A stretch of 64,000 bases of DNA from Bacteroidota bacterium (GTDB taxonomy: Bacteria; Bacteroidota; Bacteroidia; Palsa-948), in assembly GCA_003164895.1 (NCBI GenBank), contig PLUL01000030.1, forward strand, positions 23,971 to 87,970, written 5' to 3'. The position numbers and the translations under genes were made by a program. The notes under the pieces were generated by a model, which saw nothing but the letters and a program-made list of their open reading frames with translations, was not told the DNA's origin and searched no databases. This document shows, in pieces, positions 17,601 through 26,801 of this stretch (position 1 is the first letter of the stretch; every line of letters starts with the position of its first letter).

Positions 17601-17810
17601 TCATTTATGAGCAACGATGAACTTTCAAAAGCTCGTGCAGATGAAATAAAAGACAGAGTTCACGCTTCGATGAGTTTGAAAAATTTGGATCCGGGAAAAA
17701 TAAAGTATGACATAAGCACAAAAGTTCAAGGTCCAGAATATAAAAATGATGCCATGCAAAACAGAAAAGAATATGAAAAGTGGCAGTTTGTGAAAGTAAT
17801 TGTGAAATAA
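14667..17810 (+). CDS. PorE-like TPR / PD40 propeller / regulatory-domain / OmpA-like protein
   Basis: I start at ATG 14667 rather than TTG 14658 because a standard signal peptide follows (MKSLYTPTFKG, ending KQLNAQ). The order is TPR-like helices (about residues 30-160), then PD40 beta-propeller repeats with ITADESILAFTSRR, VSADGNTMYFVSNRPGG and IHPDGTTLFFSSTG (about 180-450). One carboxypeptidase-regulatory-like domain follows, then three tandem copies of a 113-residue unit carrying IDENDP or LNENDP (about 568, 682 and 794), then a C-terminal OmpA-like domain from about 924. PorE of the T9SS has TPR, propeller, regulatory and OmpA domains in this order. The OmpA part lacks the usual HTD motif but keeps the LSKARA arginine region. 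ispH follows after 15 nt. Likely periplasmic, peptidoglycan-linked; T9SS role inferred. Confidence 0.85.
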   Translation: MKSLYTPTFKGIIIAMLLLPLGKQLNAQISKGQFKQMFTQANLMMLDNFYDTACKTFLALNTADPSNAHVNYKVGICYLHLPGQKLKAIPYLENAIKLTTGNFREDDPSEKNAPEDASYYLAQAYHYAYRFDEAIEQFNKYRDKLAKWNFKEVKDVDRWIETSKNAKELTSHPVECTITNLGDSVNSTFPDYSPVITADESILAFTSRREGTGGPTNKTINDEFMEDIWVCYQGKYGTWTKAKGISRNINTDGNEATIGLSADGQQLYVYRDDNGDGNIYISTLDGDFWNAPYKIDASNINSKSWEPSACVSADGNTMYFVSNRPGGFGGRDIYQCHRLPNRSWSEPENLGPTINTPYDEDAPFIHPDGTTLFFSSTGHNSIGGFDVFYTTKVANNVWTDPINLGYPINTTDDDIYFVTSSDGRRAYYASFRPEGKGEKDIYVVSFPKPIAKSVAILVGYLKNKDGSPIPKYSSITTKSKNGQIITSKPNEATGKFIQSLLPGQEYEVTIEANNNKIFTDKFFLPQDSSYPNLGRGFFQRTIIIGDTARLFSQHKVTDTTSKITMMPMDGKILLSQNPSDVAPNISVQILNSQGNIISSTLTDNKGKFKFKNIPSGQDYIVKIDENDPILKSHTQFYLADNNDKVVMPSTQEGRFFLFKRIPVELNKLTSISAKDTTPLLATMSGKVVNKDMKKVANIKMNLLDANGKILQSKTTNKSGQFTFGNIPSDKNYTVSIDENDPALAKKEKLYLMNSRDKLIKMVAKIGSYFVFENLPADLNKMNTINATDTITLVAMKGKILSGTNPASNGIKDIEITLSDKKGNVIQKTKTDVFGFFKFEHLSADENYSIKLNENDPLLSALNKIFLANEGDKIVKEITLNKKNTAFKNLPPDLMQLAELKNNYLSYAKDSVTTIIHKNVIYPGDEKFDFVIYFPYNKKEIDISVGSFLSLMDKVAATINEKGNATIMIVASSSTVPTKSFMSNDELSKARADEIKDRVHASMSLKNLDPGKIKYDISTKVQGPEYKNDAMQNRKEYEKWQFVKVIVK

Positions 17811-17825
17811 TAGTTCACTTTCATT

Positions 17826-19055
17826 ATGAAATCATTTAACATTCCTGATTTTTACAAGAGCATCATTATTTCTAAAGTAAAGGAATTACGAAGAGATTCT
17901 GATCCGAGAAAAAAAGATTACACTCCTACTCTGCTTGATTTTGGCCCCATAAAATTTCATATCGCACGCCATTTTGGATTTTGTTATGGTGTTGAAAATG
18001 CCATTGAAATTTCTTTCAAAGCGGTGGAAGAAAATCCGGATAAACGGGTTTTCCTTCTTAGCCAAATGATTCACAATCCTGAAGTGAATAAAGATCTTCT
18101 CGATAGAGGCGTGAAATTTCTGATGGATACATCCGGCAATCAAATTATTCCTTTTGAAGAATTAAAAAAAGAAGACATTGTTATCATTCCAGCTTTTGGA
18201 ACAACACTTGCAATTGAAGAAAAACTTCAGAAAATCGGCATTGCCGTTCATAAATATGATACCACTTGCCCTTTTGTTGAACGTGTATGGAAAAAATCAG
18301 AGAAACTCGGAGAAGAAAAATTCACAGTTATCATTCATGGGAAACATAATCATGAAGAAACAAGAGCTACATTTTCAAGAAGCGAAATTCATTCTCCTTC
18401 TATCATCATCAAAAACATGAGTGAAGCAGAAAAACTTGGAGCTTTTATTCTCGGAGAAATAAACAGAAAAGAATTTAACAGCATTTTTTCAGGAAGATAC
18501 TCTCGTGATTTTAATCCTGAAAAAAATCTAGAACAAGTTGGAGTAATAAATCAAACCACGATGCTTGCCTCGGAGACTCAGAAAATTGCCGATTATTTTC
18601 GTTCTGTAATGCTAAAGAAATATGGAAACAAAAATTTAAAAAAACATTTTGCTGACACAAGAGATACTCTCTGCTATGCAACCAATGAAAATCAACTGGC
18701 AACGCTTGCACTTCTCAATCACCATGCAGACTTTGCAATTGTGGTAGGCGGTTACAATAGCTCCAATACTTCACATATAGTAGAATTGTGCGAAGAAAAA
18801 TTTCCTACTTATTTTATTTCTGCTGAAAAAGAAATTATTTCGAGAACCAAAATCAATCATTTTAATTTTCATACTCAAACGCATTGCTCTACGGAAAACT
18901 ATTTTCCAAATAAAGAAATCGTAAATATCATCCTTACCAGTGGTGCTTCCTGTCCAGATGCGGTGGTGGAAAGAGTGATGCTTAAACTTGTTTCGTTTTT
19001 TGAGAACACTAAATCGCCAACAGATGTCATGAAAGATATTATACAAATAAATTAG
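17826..19055 (+). CDS. ispH: 4-hydroxy-3-methylbut-2-enyl diphosphate reductase (long form)
   Basis: IspH (LytB) is the last enzyme of the MEP isoprenoid pathway. It reduces HMBPP to IPP and DMAPP with a 4Fe-4S cluster held by three cysteines. These are visible as C53 (GFCYGVENAI), C148 (DTTCPFV) and C283 (DTLCYATNENQ). At 409 residues it is the long form also seen in cyanobacteria and plants, with an N-terminal extension (about 40 residues) and an inserted region around 200-240 compared with the roughly 315-residue E. coli enzyme. It follows the PorE-like gene by 15 nt and may be co-transcribed with it. A bidirectional terminator follows. The start at ATG 17826 is natural. Confidence 0.95.
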   Translation: MKSFNIPDFYKSIIISKVKELRRDSDPRKKDYTPTLLDFGPIKFHIARHFGFCYGVENAIEISFKAVEENPDKRVFLLSQMIHNPEVNKDLLDRGVKFLMDTSGNQIIPFEELKKEDIVIIPAFGTTLAIEEKLQKIGIAVHKYDTTCPFVERVWKKSEKLGEEKFTVIIHGKHNHEETRATFSRSEIHSPSIIIKNMSEAEKLGAFILGEINRKEFNSIFSGRYSRDFNPEKNLEQVGVINQTTMLASETQKIADYFRSVMLKKYGNKNLKKHFADTRDTLCYATNENQLATLALLNHHADFAIVVGGYNSSNTSHIVELCEEKFPTYFISAEKEIISRTKINHFNFHTQTHCSTENYFPNKEIVNIILTSGASCPDAVVERVMLKLVSFFENTKSPTDVMKDIIQIN

Positions 19056-19077
19056 ATTTTTAAATTTGTTTCATAAA

Positions 19078-19125
19078 AAAAATCCCGTACAAAAAATTTA
19101 TTTGCACGGGATTTAATTATTTTTT
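19078..19125. terminator. Bidirectional terminator between ispH and the Omp28-like gene
   Basis: AAATCCCGTACAAA (19080-19093) pairs with TTTGCACGGGATTT (19101-19114) around a 7-nt loop, flanked by A-run and T-rich sequence, so it can stop transcription from both convergent genes. Confidence 0.85.
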
Positions 19126-19133
19126 CTACCCAC

Positions 19134-20312
19134 TTATTGTTTACCCATATAGATCATCTCTTTAGAAACGGATTGAGAAGGAGTAGAAATCTTATAGAAG
19201 TAAATACCCGGACGAACGTAGTTACCTGTATTATCATCGCCAGCCCAGTAAAAAGTATGCAAACCGGGAACAAGTTGTGTATTAACAAGAGTATTGATTT
19301 CCTGTCCCATCATATTATAAATCTTTACTGAAATATTATCAGCAGTATTCAATTGGAATTGAATGGCTGTAATATCTTTAAAAGGATTAGGAGTATTTTG
19401 TTTTACATCCACCACATTAATGGAATTCTCATCAATGCCAGTAGCGGTACTTTGTCCGAGCTTTACAACATTTGCATTAAGAATATTACGTTTAGTTGTA
19501 TCCGAGTTATAATAACTTACAAATGCTACCAGCCGCATCCTGTTTATATTGGGTATAATGTTATCTGTAGCATAAGAATTATTATTATAAGTAGCCGGAA
19601 TAGTATAATTATATGTTTGTGAATATGAATTACCTGAAACTACAGAGGAAGGAATAACTCCGGTAGTTCCAAAATCAGGAGCAAAATTAGCTCGGGCAAC
19701 ATGTCTCTGAGTATAAGTAGTCATCAAGTTTGGATAAGAATACCATGGACTTGTTGCATCAGTTCCTCCGCATCCTGAACAAAAATAATTATGTTGTGGG
19801 TCATTAGTATCAACTACGCTATCTTCTGTCAACACACAACTTATACGCATATCTCCTGAAGCACTTCCAACGAAATTTGCTCCAACAGTTACATTAACTA
19901 CTCTTGTACTTGAATTATACGTGCTTTGAATAGTAACATTAACTGGCCCCGTTGCAAGTAATTCATTAGCGGTATTTGACTTCCAAGTGCTAATATCCTG
20001 AATCACAGATGTCCGTCCAGTAAATAACTTCCGATCAATCATTCCACCAGGATAACCATAGGCATAACTTCCACCATTAAAATTATTATCTATATCTAAT
20101 GTGTATGGGACTTCATAAGAATCTCCTACATGATTAGCAATACCAATTGCATTTGCATATTGAGCTTCGATTTGCTCGGTGGTAGTTCTTCCACCTGGGC
20201 AATATCCGCACCACGATCCGGTTTCGTCTTCAATAATAACTTTTTTGGCTGCTTGCCCAAAAAGCAACCCACTGCTTGTGAGGACAATTAGAATGAGGGT
20301 AATTTTTTTCAT
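19134..20312 (-). CDS. Omp28-like thioredoxin-fold protein with T9SS sorting domain
   Basis: The 392-residue protein has a signal peptide (residues 1-20, ending LLFGQ). It then has IEDETGSWCGYCPGG with a CxxC pair at C35/C38 and an HVGDSYEVPY segment, which is the Omp28 (outer-membrane lipoprotein/thioredoxin-like) layout. The C-terminal 80 residues (NTPNPFKDITAIQFQL, VKIYNMMGQEI, PGIYFYKI, SKEMIYMGKQ) are a typical type A T9SS sorting domain, so the protein should be exported through T9SS and attached or released at the surface. An extra cysteine pair, FCSGCGG, lies mid-protein. Its job may be in redox or binding; not known. It is convergent with ispH and divergent from uvrA. Confidence 0.9.
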   Translation of the reverse strand: MKKITLILIVLTSSGLLFGQAAKKVIIEDETGSWCGYCPGGRTTTEQIEAQYANAIGIANHVGDSYEVPYTLDIDNNFNGGSYAYGYPGGMIDRKLFTGRTSVIQDISTWKSNTANELLATGPVNVTIQSTYNSSTRVVNVTVGANFVGSASGDMRISCVLTEDSVVDTNDPQHNYFCSGCGGTDATSPWYSYPNLMTTYTQRHVARANFAPDFGTTGVIPSSVVSGNSYSQTYNYTIPATYNNNSYATDNIIPNINRMRLVAFVSYYNSDTTKRNILNANVVKLGQSTATGIDENSINVVDVKQNTPNPFKDITAIQFQLNTADNISVKIYNMMGQEINTLVNTQLVPGLHTFYWAGDDNTGNYVRPGIYFYKISTPSQSVSKEMIYMGKQ

Positions 20313-20412
20313 GGTAATTATTTTAATTGTTGATACTAAGGTATTAATTTTTTTGAGAAAACCTAATACATTTTACTTACAATTCATCTCAAAAAGTTAT
20401 AAAGGTGCAAAC

Positions 20413-20439
20413 TTGCGTTACAATATATACTTACTTTTG
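20413..20439 (+). promoter_or_regulatory. Promoter of uvrA
   Basis: TACTTTTG (20432-20439) fits TAnnTTTG. A TTG at 20413-20415 is upstream with 16 nt spacing, slightly short of the usual 19. The ATG is at 20461. No LexA-like palindrome was recognised. Confidence 0.55.
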
Positions 20440-20460
20440 CCGCCCGATTGATTTTATACG

Positions 20461-23301
20461 ATGCCAACCCTTGTTAAACATTCCGCAAAAAAAGAAATTT
20501 CTATAAAAGGTGCGCGCGTTCACAACCTGAAGAACATCAGCGTAAACATTCCACATAATAAATTGGTTGTTATTACAGGAGTTTCGGGTTCAGGAAAATC
20601 ATCTCTTGCTTTCGATACAATTTATGCGGAAGGACAAAGACGTTATGTGGAAAGTTTATCGTCCTACGCAAGACAATTTCTGGGTAAGATGCACAAGCCG
20701 GATGTAGATTTCATTCACGGAATTGCTCCAGCCATTGCTATCGAACAAAAAGTTATTTCACGCAGCTCACGTTCAACAGTCGGCACTTCCACAGAAATTT
20801 ATGATTACCTTAAACTGCTTTTTGCAAGGATAGGAAAAACATTTTCTCCTGTTTCAGGGAAAATAGTGAAAAGAAATTCTGTTTCAGATGTGGTAAATTA
20901 CATAAACGGATTGGAAGATGAAACACAAGTTACACTTTTAGCTCCGCTCAAAGTTGAAAGAAATTTAAATGAACAATTAGACCTTTTACGCAAACAAGGA
21001 TTTTCAAGAGTAGAAATTAATGGTGAGATAAAAAAGATTGACGATGTTCTTGAACAATTCAAAATTAAAAGTTCAAAGTTAAAAGCTGAAAAACCAAAAT
21101 CTATTTTTCTTGTCATTGACAGGTTCACCACGCAAAAAGGAAATGAAGAAAATGACAGCCGCATAGCCGATTCTATTCAAACTGCATTTTACGAAGGGCA
21201 AGGAGAACTCCAAGTAAAAAGTAAGAAAGCAGAAGACAAAAGTGAAATATCACAAATCTTTTCCAATCGTTTTGAACTGGACGGATTAACTTTTGAAGAA
21301 CCGAGCGTTCATCTTTTCAGCTTCAACAACCCGATTGGAGCGTGCAGAACCTGCGAAGGTTTCGGGAGTATCATCGGCTTAGATGAAAACCTTATCGTGC
21401 CGAATCAAAATCTTTCCATCTTCGATGAAGCCATTGCCTGCTGGAAAGGCGAAAAGATGGGCAAATGGAGAGAAGCACTGGTGAACAATGCAAACAAATT
21501 TGATTTTCCTATTCACCGACCGTATTGCGAACTTACCGAGAAAGAAAAAAAACTTTTGTGGACAGGCAATGAATATTTTTTCGGGTTGACTGAATTCTTC
21601 CGTTTTATTGAAGCTGAAAGCTATAAGATACAATACCGAGTGATGTTGTCGCGCTACCGAGGAAAAACCTCTTGTCCGGAATGCCATGGTTCGCGTTTGA
21701 GAAAAGAATCCACCTATGTAAAAGTTGCGGAAAAATCTATCGGAGCAATTGTTTCTATGCAGATAAAAGATTCCCTGCGGTTTTTCAAAAACATTCAGCT
21801 TGAAAATCAGGAACGACAAATTGCAAAACGCCTGCTGATAGAAATTACAACACGACTTCAATTTCTGGATGATGTGGGGCTTGGATATCTCACGCTGAAT
21901 CGTTTATCAAATACACTTTCAGGCGGAGAATCTCAGCGCATCAATCTGGCAACTTCGCTCGGCAGTTCTTTGGTCGGCTCGATGTATATTCTGGATGAGC
22001 CGAGCATCGGGCTTCATTCGCGCGACACACAACGACTGATAAAAGTTCTGAAATCATTGCGCGATGTTGGAAATTCCGTGATGGTAGTGGAACACGATGA
22101 AGAAATTATGCAAGCAGCCGATGAAATTATTGACCTTGGTCCCGGTGCGGGAACTAACGGAGGAGAAGTTGTGTTTCAGGGAAACATTAATTCGGAGTTC
22201 AAAGTTCAGAATTCAAAACTAAAAAGTTATACGATAGATTATTTAACTGGAAAAGAAAAAATTGAAATCCCGAAGAAAAGAAGAAAGTGGAAAAATTATA
22301 TTGAAGTGATTGGCGCGAGAGAAAACAATCTTAAAAACATCAGCGTAAAATTTCCGCTGGATGTTTTTACAGTGGTTACCGGAGTAAGCGGCTCAGGAAA
22401 ATCTACGCTGGTGAAAAAGGTTTTATACGAAGAACTGAAAAAGTTAAAAAGCGGTTACGTTGACCATACGGGAAAAGCCGAAGTCATCAAAGGCGACACT
22501 CACAAAATATCTTCGGTAGAAATTGTTGATCAGAATCCGATAGGAAAAAGTTCGCGCTCAAATCCTATCACGTATATAAAAGCGTACGATGACATCAGGA
22601 ATCTTTTCGCATCGCAACCGCTTGCAAAGATGCGTTTATATAGAGCATCTTCTTTTTCTTTCAATGTAGATGGCGGGCGATGCGAAGAATGCGAAGGCGA
22701 AGGCGAAGTAACTATTGAAATGCAATTCATGGCGAATGTTCATTTGGAATGCGAAGCGTGCAAGGGAAAACGTTTCAAGGACGATGTATTGGAAATTACA
22801 TACAAAGAAAAAAATATTGCAGATGTTCTGGATATGACTGTGGATGAGGCAGTAAATTATTTTTCTGAAGAAGAAAAAATAGTTTCCAAATTAAAACTCC
22901 TTCAGGAAGTGGGAATGGGATACATCAAACTCGGTCAATCATCAAGCACATTGAGTGGCGGTGAAGCACAGCGGGTGAAACTCGCTTACTTTCTTACAGG
23001 ACAAACAACTGAAAAAGTAAAAGGCATAAACACCCTGTATATTTTTGACGAGCCGACAACCGGTTTGCATTTTCACGATATAAAAAAACTTTTGTACGCG
23101 CTGAACCGATTGGTTGAGGAAGGAAATACGCTACTTGTGATTGAACACAACCCCGATATAATTAAATGCGCTGACCATGTGATTGACCTTGGACCCGAAG
23201 GCGGAGATGCAGGTGGCAATTTGGTTTTTGAAGGGGCTCCCGAAGAATTAATTAAGTGCGAGAAAAGTATTACGGGAAAATATTTGAAAAAAAAATTATA
23301 A
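20461..23301 (+). CDS. uvrA: Excinuclease ABC subunit A
   Basis: UvrA is the damage-sensing ATPase of nucleotide excision repair. The 946-residue protein has two ABC modules: Walker [21 protein letters not shown] from residue 40 and [11 protein letters not shown] in the second half, with signatures [13 protein letters not shown] and [13 protein letters not shown]. Zinc-finger cysteines lie at [16 protein letters not shown] and the pair [18 protein letters not shown]. The UvrB-interaction region follows the first Walker motif ([11 protein letters not shown]). Length is normal. Two stretches are encoded by 7-bp periodic DNA (21056-21090 and 22196-22230) and read [13 protein letters not shown] and [11 protein letters not shown]; these look like repeat expansions into surface loops. 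Monocistronic with its own promoter. Confidence 0.97.
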   Translation: MPTLVKHSAKKEISIKGARVHNLKNISVNIPHNKLVVITGVSGSGKSSLAFDTIYAEGQRRYVESLSSYARQFLGKMHKPDVDFIHGIAPAIAIEQKVISRSSRSTVGTSTEIYDYLKLLFARIGKTFSPVSGKIVKRNSVSDVVNYINGLEDETQVTLLAPLKVERNLNEQLDLLRKQGFSRVEINGEIKKIDDVLEQFKIKSSKLKAEKPKSIFLVIDRFTTQKGNEENDSRIADSIQTAFYEGQGELQVKSKKAEDKSEISQIFSNRFELDGLTFEEPSVHLFSFNNPIGACRTCEGFGSIIGLDENLIVPNQNLSIFDEAIACWKGEKMGKWREALVNNANKFDFPIHRPYCELTEKEKKLLWTGNEYFFGLTEFFRFIEAESYKIQYRVMLSRYRGKTSCPECHGSRLRKESTYVKVAEKSIGAIVSMQIKDSLRFFKNIQLENQERQIAKRLLIEITTRLQFLDDVGLGYLTLNRLSNTLSGGESQRINLATSLGSSLVGSMYILDEPSIGLHSRDTQRLIKVLKSLRDVGNSVMVVEHDEEIMQAADEIIDLGPGAGTNGGEVVFQGNINSEFKVQNSKLKSYTIDYLTGKEKIEIPKKRRKWKNYIEVIGARENNLKNISVKFPLDVFTVVTGVSGSGKSTLVKKVLYEELKKLKSGYVDHTGKAEVIKGDTHKISSVEIVDQNPIGKSSRSNPITYIKAYDDIRNLFASQPLAKMRLYRASSFSFNVDGGRCEECEGEGEVTIEMQFMANVHLECEACKGKRFKDDVLEITYKEKNIADVLDMTVDEAVNYFSEEEKIVSKLKLLQEVGMGYIKLGQSSSTLSGGEAQRVKLAYFLTGQTTEKVKGINTLYIFDEPTTGLHFHDIKKLLYALNRLVEEGNTLLVIEHNPDIIKCADHVIDLGPEGGDAGGNLVFEGAPEELIKCEKSITGKYLKKKL
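21056..21090. repeat. Heptanucleotide repeat inside uvrA (first)
   Basis: AATTCAA-AATTAAA-AGTTCAA-AGTTAAA-AGCTGAA: five 7-bp units sharing an A(G/A)TT(C/A)AA pattern, encoding a K/S-rich loop. Confidence 0.7.
22196..22230. repeat. Heptanucleotide repeat inside uvrA (second)
   Basis: AGTTCAA-AGTTCAG-AATTCAA-AACTAAA-AAGTTAT: same family of 7-bp units, located between the two ABC modules, encoding [11 protein letters not shown]. Confidence 0.7.
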
Positions 23302-23329
23302 TTCTTTTTATTGCACTTTCGCCTCCATT

Positions 23330-24079
23330 TTATTTCCTTTCCTTGTAAATCTCCGATTTCATCAATCCCATCTTGCAGAAAAAGTGGAGGAAAGAAACGC
23401 CTAACACACCAAGCCCGTACGTTGAACTTCTGCGGAAATTAATGGAGGATGCTTCTTTAAAATATTTGGTAGGGCAAGTAACTTCTGCAATTTCGAATCC
23501 GGCATACACAATTTGCGATAGCATTTGGTTGTCGAAAACAAAATCATCGGAGTTGGCATGATAATTTATTTTTTCCAAAATAGTTTTAGAAAATGCCCGA
23601 TAACCCGTATGATATTCAGAAAGTTTTTGATTCAATAAAACATTTTCAGAAAAAGTTAGAAAGCGGTTAAAAATATATTTATACATGGGCATTCCGCCTT
23701 TCAGTGCACCTTTTCCTAAAATACGTGAGCCAAGCACTACATCGTATAAATTATTGGCGATAATACTTGCCATTGCCGGAATCAACAAAGGCGTGTATTG
23801 ATAATCAGGATGCAGCATGATGACAATATCCCCGCCAAGCGAAAGCGCTTTATCATAGCAGGTTTTTTGATTGCCGCCATACCCTGTATTTTTCTCATGG
23901 CGAATTACGTGCTTAATGCCGATCTGCTTTGCCACTTCAACCGTATTGTCTTTGCTGCAATCATCTACCAACACTACTTCATCCACAATATCCATAGGAA
24001 TTTCATCGTAGGTTTTTTTTAACGTACGCTCCGCATTATAAGCCGGAAGCACCACAACTATTTTTTTTCCTTTCAACAT
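23330..24079 (-). CDS. Family 2 glycosyltransferase (polyprenol-phosphate sugar transferase-like)
   Basis: The 249-residue soluble GT-A protein has KIVVVLPAYNAERTLKKTYD at the N-terminus, then VVLVDDCSKDNT and MLHPDYQY holding the acidic residues of the nucleotide and metal sites, and an FDNQMLSQ segment further on. It lacks large membrane domains and resembles dolichol/undecaprenyl-phosphate mannosyl- or glucosyltransferases that charge a lipid carrier for GT-C enzymes. It lies alone, convergent with uvrA (28 nt gap) and divergent from lptF/G. Donor sugar is not predictable. Such a charged lipid could serve membrane proteins like the pair at 2455-5294, but that is speculation. Confidence 0.88.
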   Translation of the reverse strand: MLKGKKIVVVLPAYNAERTLKKTYDEIPMDIVDEVVLVDDCSKDNTVEVAKQIGIKHVIRHEKNTGYGGNQKTCYDKALSLGGDIVIMLHPDYQYTPLLIPAMASIIANNLYDVVLGSRILGKGALKGGMPMYKYIFNRFLTFSENVLLNQKLSEYHTGYRAFSKTILEKINYHANSDDFVFDNQMLSQIVYAGFEIAEVTCPTKYFKEASSINFRRSSTYGLGVLGVSFLHFFCKMGLMKSEIYKERK

Positions 24080-24160
24080 AATTGCACAAAGTTAATAGTT
24101 AATTGAAATCTTCAATTGCATTTTTTATTTTTCATCTATCAGCCATTAACGATTATCATT

Positions 24161-24168
24161 TAACTTCG
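24161..24168 (+). promoter_or_regulatory. -7-like element (TTCG variant) before lptF/G
   Basis: TAACTTCG differs from TAnnTTTG by one base and lies 6 nt before the preferred ATG at 24175. Confidence 0.35.
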
Positions 24169-24174
24169 CAAGTC

Positions 24175-25602
24175 ATGCGTACACTGCCGCGATATATTAT
24201 TTCTTCCTACATCGGTCCTTTCCTGATGACATTTTTTATTGCTGTTTTTGTACTCTTCATGCAATTTCTTTGGAAGTATGTGGATGATCTCATCGGCAAA
24301 GGGTTGGATACTTACACGCTTGCCAAACTTTTTTTCTTCGTCATACTCACTACTTTTCCTCTTGCGCTTCCGCTGGCAATTCTACTTTCTTCGCTCATGA
24401 CTTTTGGAAATCTGGGTGAGCAGTTTGAATTGGTTGCGCTGAAATCAACCGGCATGTCTCTGCAAAAAATAATGTCTCCGCTTATTATCGTTGCTTTTCT
24501 TACCAGTGTTGGCGCATTTTTTTTCTCGAACAATATGCTGCCTTATGTGAACTTAAAAATGAATTCTCTCCTCTATGATATTCAGCAGAAAAAACCGGCA
24601 TTTAATATCAAAGAAGGAATTTTCTATAATGGAATCGAAGGATATACGATTCGCATCGAACGGAAAGAAAGCGATGGTATTACCTGCCACAACATAATGA
24701 TTTACGACCATACTCAAAATGCAGGGAATAATAAAGTCATCACTTCTGAATACGGAATCATGAAACTCACTGAGGATAAACAATTTTTATCCATTGATCT
24801 TTTCAACGGAACAAGTTATGAGGAAATGATTAATACAAAAAAACCTAACAGTCATACGCTTACCAGAAGCAAATTTAAAGAACAAACAATTAAATTTGAT
24901 CTTGCCGGTTTTCGACTGATGCGTTCGCAAGAAGATATGTTTCGATCCAATTACGAAATGCTAAATATTGCTCAGATAAATAAATCCATTGATTCTCTCA
25001 CCATTGAAAAAGAAAAAGGTATTTCTCTTTTCAAAAATAAATTCTCGGAAATATTTCCCGGAGGTAAAAAAAATAAACAAAAAAAAGATTCAGTAAATTT
25101 CCCTGTAATACAACCAACCAATCCTCAGCCCGTTGCTATTTCTTCTGCGGTAAATGAAAAAGAACGACTGATTGACATGGCTTTGAATTTAGCAAGAAAC
25201 AAAAAATATTATGCGGAAAATGTTTTGTCAGATACAAATAACATTGACCACCCGATCGTATCACTCAACATACAGTGGCACAAAAAGTTTTCCCTTTCAT
25301 TAGCTTGTTTGGTTTTATTTTTTGTGGGCGCACCACTCGGAGCCATCATTCGCAAAGGAGGATTGGGAATGCCGGTAGTAGTTTCGGTGATCATTTTTAT
25401 TTTCTTTTGGGTGATAATGATTTCGGGAGAAAAAATGGTGAATGAAGAAGTTCTTCCTGCTTATATCGGAATGTGGATTGCTACAATAGTTACAACACCA
25501 CTCGGACTTTTTCTAACCGTCAAAGCAACATCTGACTCATCGCTATTTGATGCGGACGCTTACAATAAGTTTTTTCAGAAAATTTTCAGAAGGAAGAAAT
25601 GA
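24175..25602 (+). CDS. LptF/LptG-family LPS export permease
   Basis: I prefer ATG 24175 (MRTLPRYIISSYIGPFLMTF) over the in-frame ATG 24103, because LptF/G proteins begin with a short basic helix and a first membrane span, and the 24 upstream codons are not conserved-looking. The product has 475 residues: three N-terminal spans, a large periplasmic beta-jellyroll domain (GIFYNGIEGYTIRIERKE and onwards), a charged K-rich segment (about 310-340) and three C-terminal spans (ACLVLFFVGAPLGAIIRKGG). LptF/G with LptB2 extract LPS from the inner membrane. The stop overlaps the next glycosyltransferase gene as ATGA. Bacteroidota often have one LptF/G permease; I cannot tell F from G. Confidence 0.9.
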   Translation: MRTLPRYIISSYIGPFLMTFFIAVFVLFMQFLWKYVDDLIGKGLDTYTLAKLFFFVILTTFPLALPLAILLSSLMTFGNLGEQFELVALKSTGMSLQKIMSPLIIVAFLTSVGAFFFSNNMLPYVNLKMNSLLYDIQQKKPAFNIKEGIFYNGIEGYTIRIERKESDGITCHNIMIYDHTQNAGNNKVITSEYGIMKLTEDKQFLSIDLFNGTSYEEMINTKKPNSHTLTRSKFKEQTIKFDLAGFRLMRSQEDMFRSNYEMLNIAQINKSIDSLTIEKEKGISLFKNKFSEIFPGGKKNKQKKDSVNFPVIQPTNPQPVAISSAVNEKERLIDMALNLARNKKYYAENVLSDTNNIDHPIVSLNIQWHKKFSLSLACLVLFFVGAPLGAIIRKGGLGMPVVVSVIIFIFFWVIMISGEKMVNEEVLPAYIGMWIATIVTTPLGLFLTVKATSDSSLFDADAYNKFFQKIFRRKK

Positions 25603-26801
25603 AGATACTGCAATTGTGCAATAAATTTGTTTATCCGCCAAAGGATGGTGGCGCGATCGGCATCTTCAATTACACAAAAGCATTTTCATCGCTTGGCTGT
25701 GAGGTAACGATGCTCGCGATGAATACCAGCAAACATCCATACGAAGTAAAAAATCTTCCAGAAGAAATAAAACAACTTGCGGATTTTATCACGATAGATG
25801 TTGACAATAAAGTAAAACCGTTTTCAGCTCTTATTAATCTTTTGCAAAATCGGTCTTACAATATTGCAAGATTCATTTCTTCTGCATACAATGACAAACT
25901 TATAGAACTTATTCATCAGAAACAATTTGACATCATTCAACTGGAAGGACTTTATCTTTCTCCTTATGTGGAAACCATTCGTGCCTTTTCAGAAGCCAAG
26001 ATCGTGATGCGCTCGCACAATATTGAACATGAAATATGGGAACGAATTGCTGATAATGAAAAAAATATTTTCAAAAGATGGTATTTGCAAATCCTTGCGA
26101 AACAATTGAGCGATTATGAAATTTCCCGACCGAATAAATACGATCTGATGACTTCCGTGACAGAAAGAGATGCACAAATGCTGAAAAACTTCGGATGCGA
26201 ATTGCCAATTCATATTTGTCCTGCTCCTTACGACGAAACAGTTTTGAAACCAGACAAAACTAAAATGGAATTCCCATCCTTGTTTTTCATAGGAGCACTG
26301 GATTGGATGCCGAATGTGGAAGGACTCGAATGGTTTGTGAAAAATGTCTGGCAGAAAATAAATTTACAATTCCCTGAGTTGAAATTTTACATTGCAGGAC
26401 GAAATGCAAATCAAACCAAACTGCCTGAACAAAAAAATATTGTTATTGTTGGCGAAGTAGAGAATGCGTATGATTTCATGAACTCAAAATCTGTGATGGT
26501 TGTTCCTTTATTTTCAGGAAGTGGAATACGGGTAAAAATTATTGAAGGAATGGCGCTGGGAAAAACTATTGTTTCTACTTCCCTTGGCGCGGAAGGAATT
26601 CCATGCAAGGACGGGCAGAATATTCTGATTGCGGATACTCCCGAAATGTTTTCAGATAAAATTACAAAGTGCTTAAACGAAAAAATATTTTTTTCTGTAA
26701 TTGGAGATAACGCATTGCAATTTGCAAAACGGCAATTCAGCAGCCGTGAAGTAACAACCAAACTTTTAGAATTCTTCAAACAACACCTTACCGCTGCATG
26801 A
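25599..26801 (+). CDS. Family 1-type glycosyltransferase
   Basis: The 400-residue GT-B protein has an N-domain opening of LCNKFVYPPKDGGAIGIFNY with the glycine-rich acceptor loop. The C-domain motif FSGSGIRVKIIEGMALGKTI contains the EGMA glutamate region of GT4-like enzymes, followed by STSLGAEGI. No membrane span is present, so it is cytosolic and acts on the inner membrane face. It overlaps lptF/G and the next GT by ATGA at both ends, forming a tight three-gene operon that links LPS export with glycan synthesis. Sugar and acceptor are unknown. Confidence 0.88.
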   Translation: MKILQLCNKFVYPPKDGGAIGIFNYTKAFSSLGCEVTMLAMNTSKHPYEVKNLPEEIKQLADFITIDVDNKVKPFSALINLLQNRSYNIARFISSAYNDKLIELIHQKQFDIIQLEGLYLSPYVETIRAFSEAKIVMRSHNIEHEIWERIADNEKNIFKRWYLQILAKQLSDYEISRPNKYDLMTSVTERDAQMLKNFGCELPIHICPAPYDETVLKPDKTKMEFPSLFFIGALDWMPNVEGLEWFVKNVWQKINLQFPELKFYIAGRNANQTKLPEQKNIVIVGEVENAYDFMNSKSVMVVPLFSGSGIRVKIIEGMALGKTIVSTSLGAEGIPCKDGQNILIADTPEMFSDKITKCLNEKIFFSVIGDNALQFAKRQFSSREVTTKLLEFFKQHLTAA

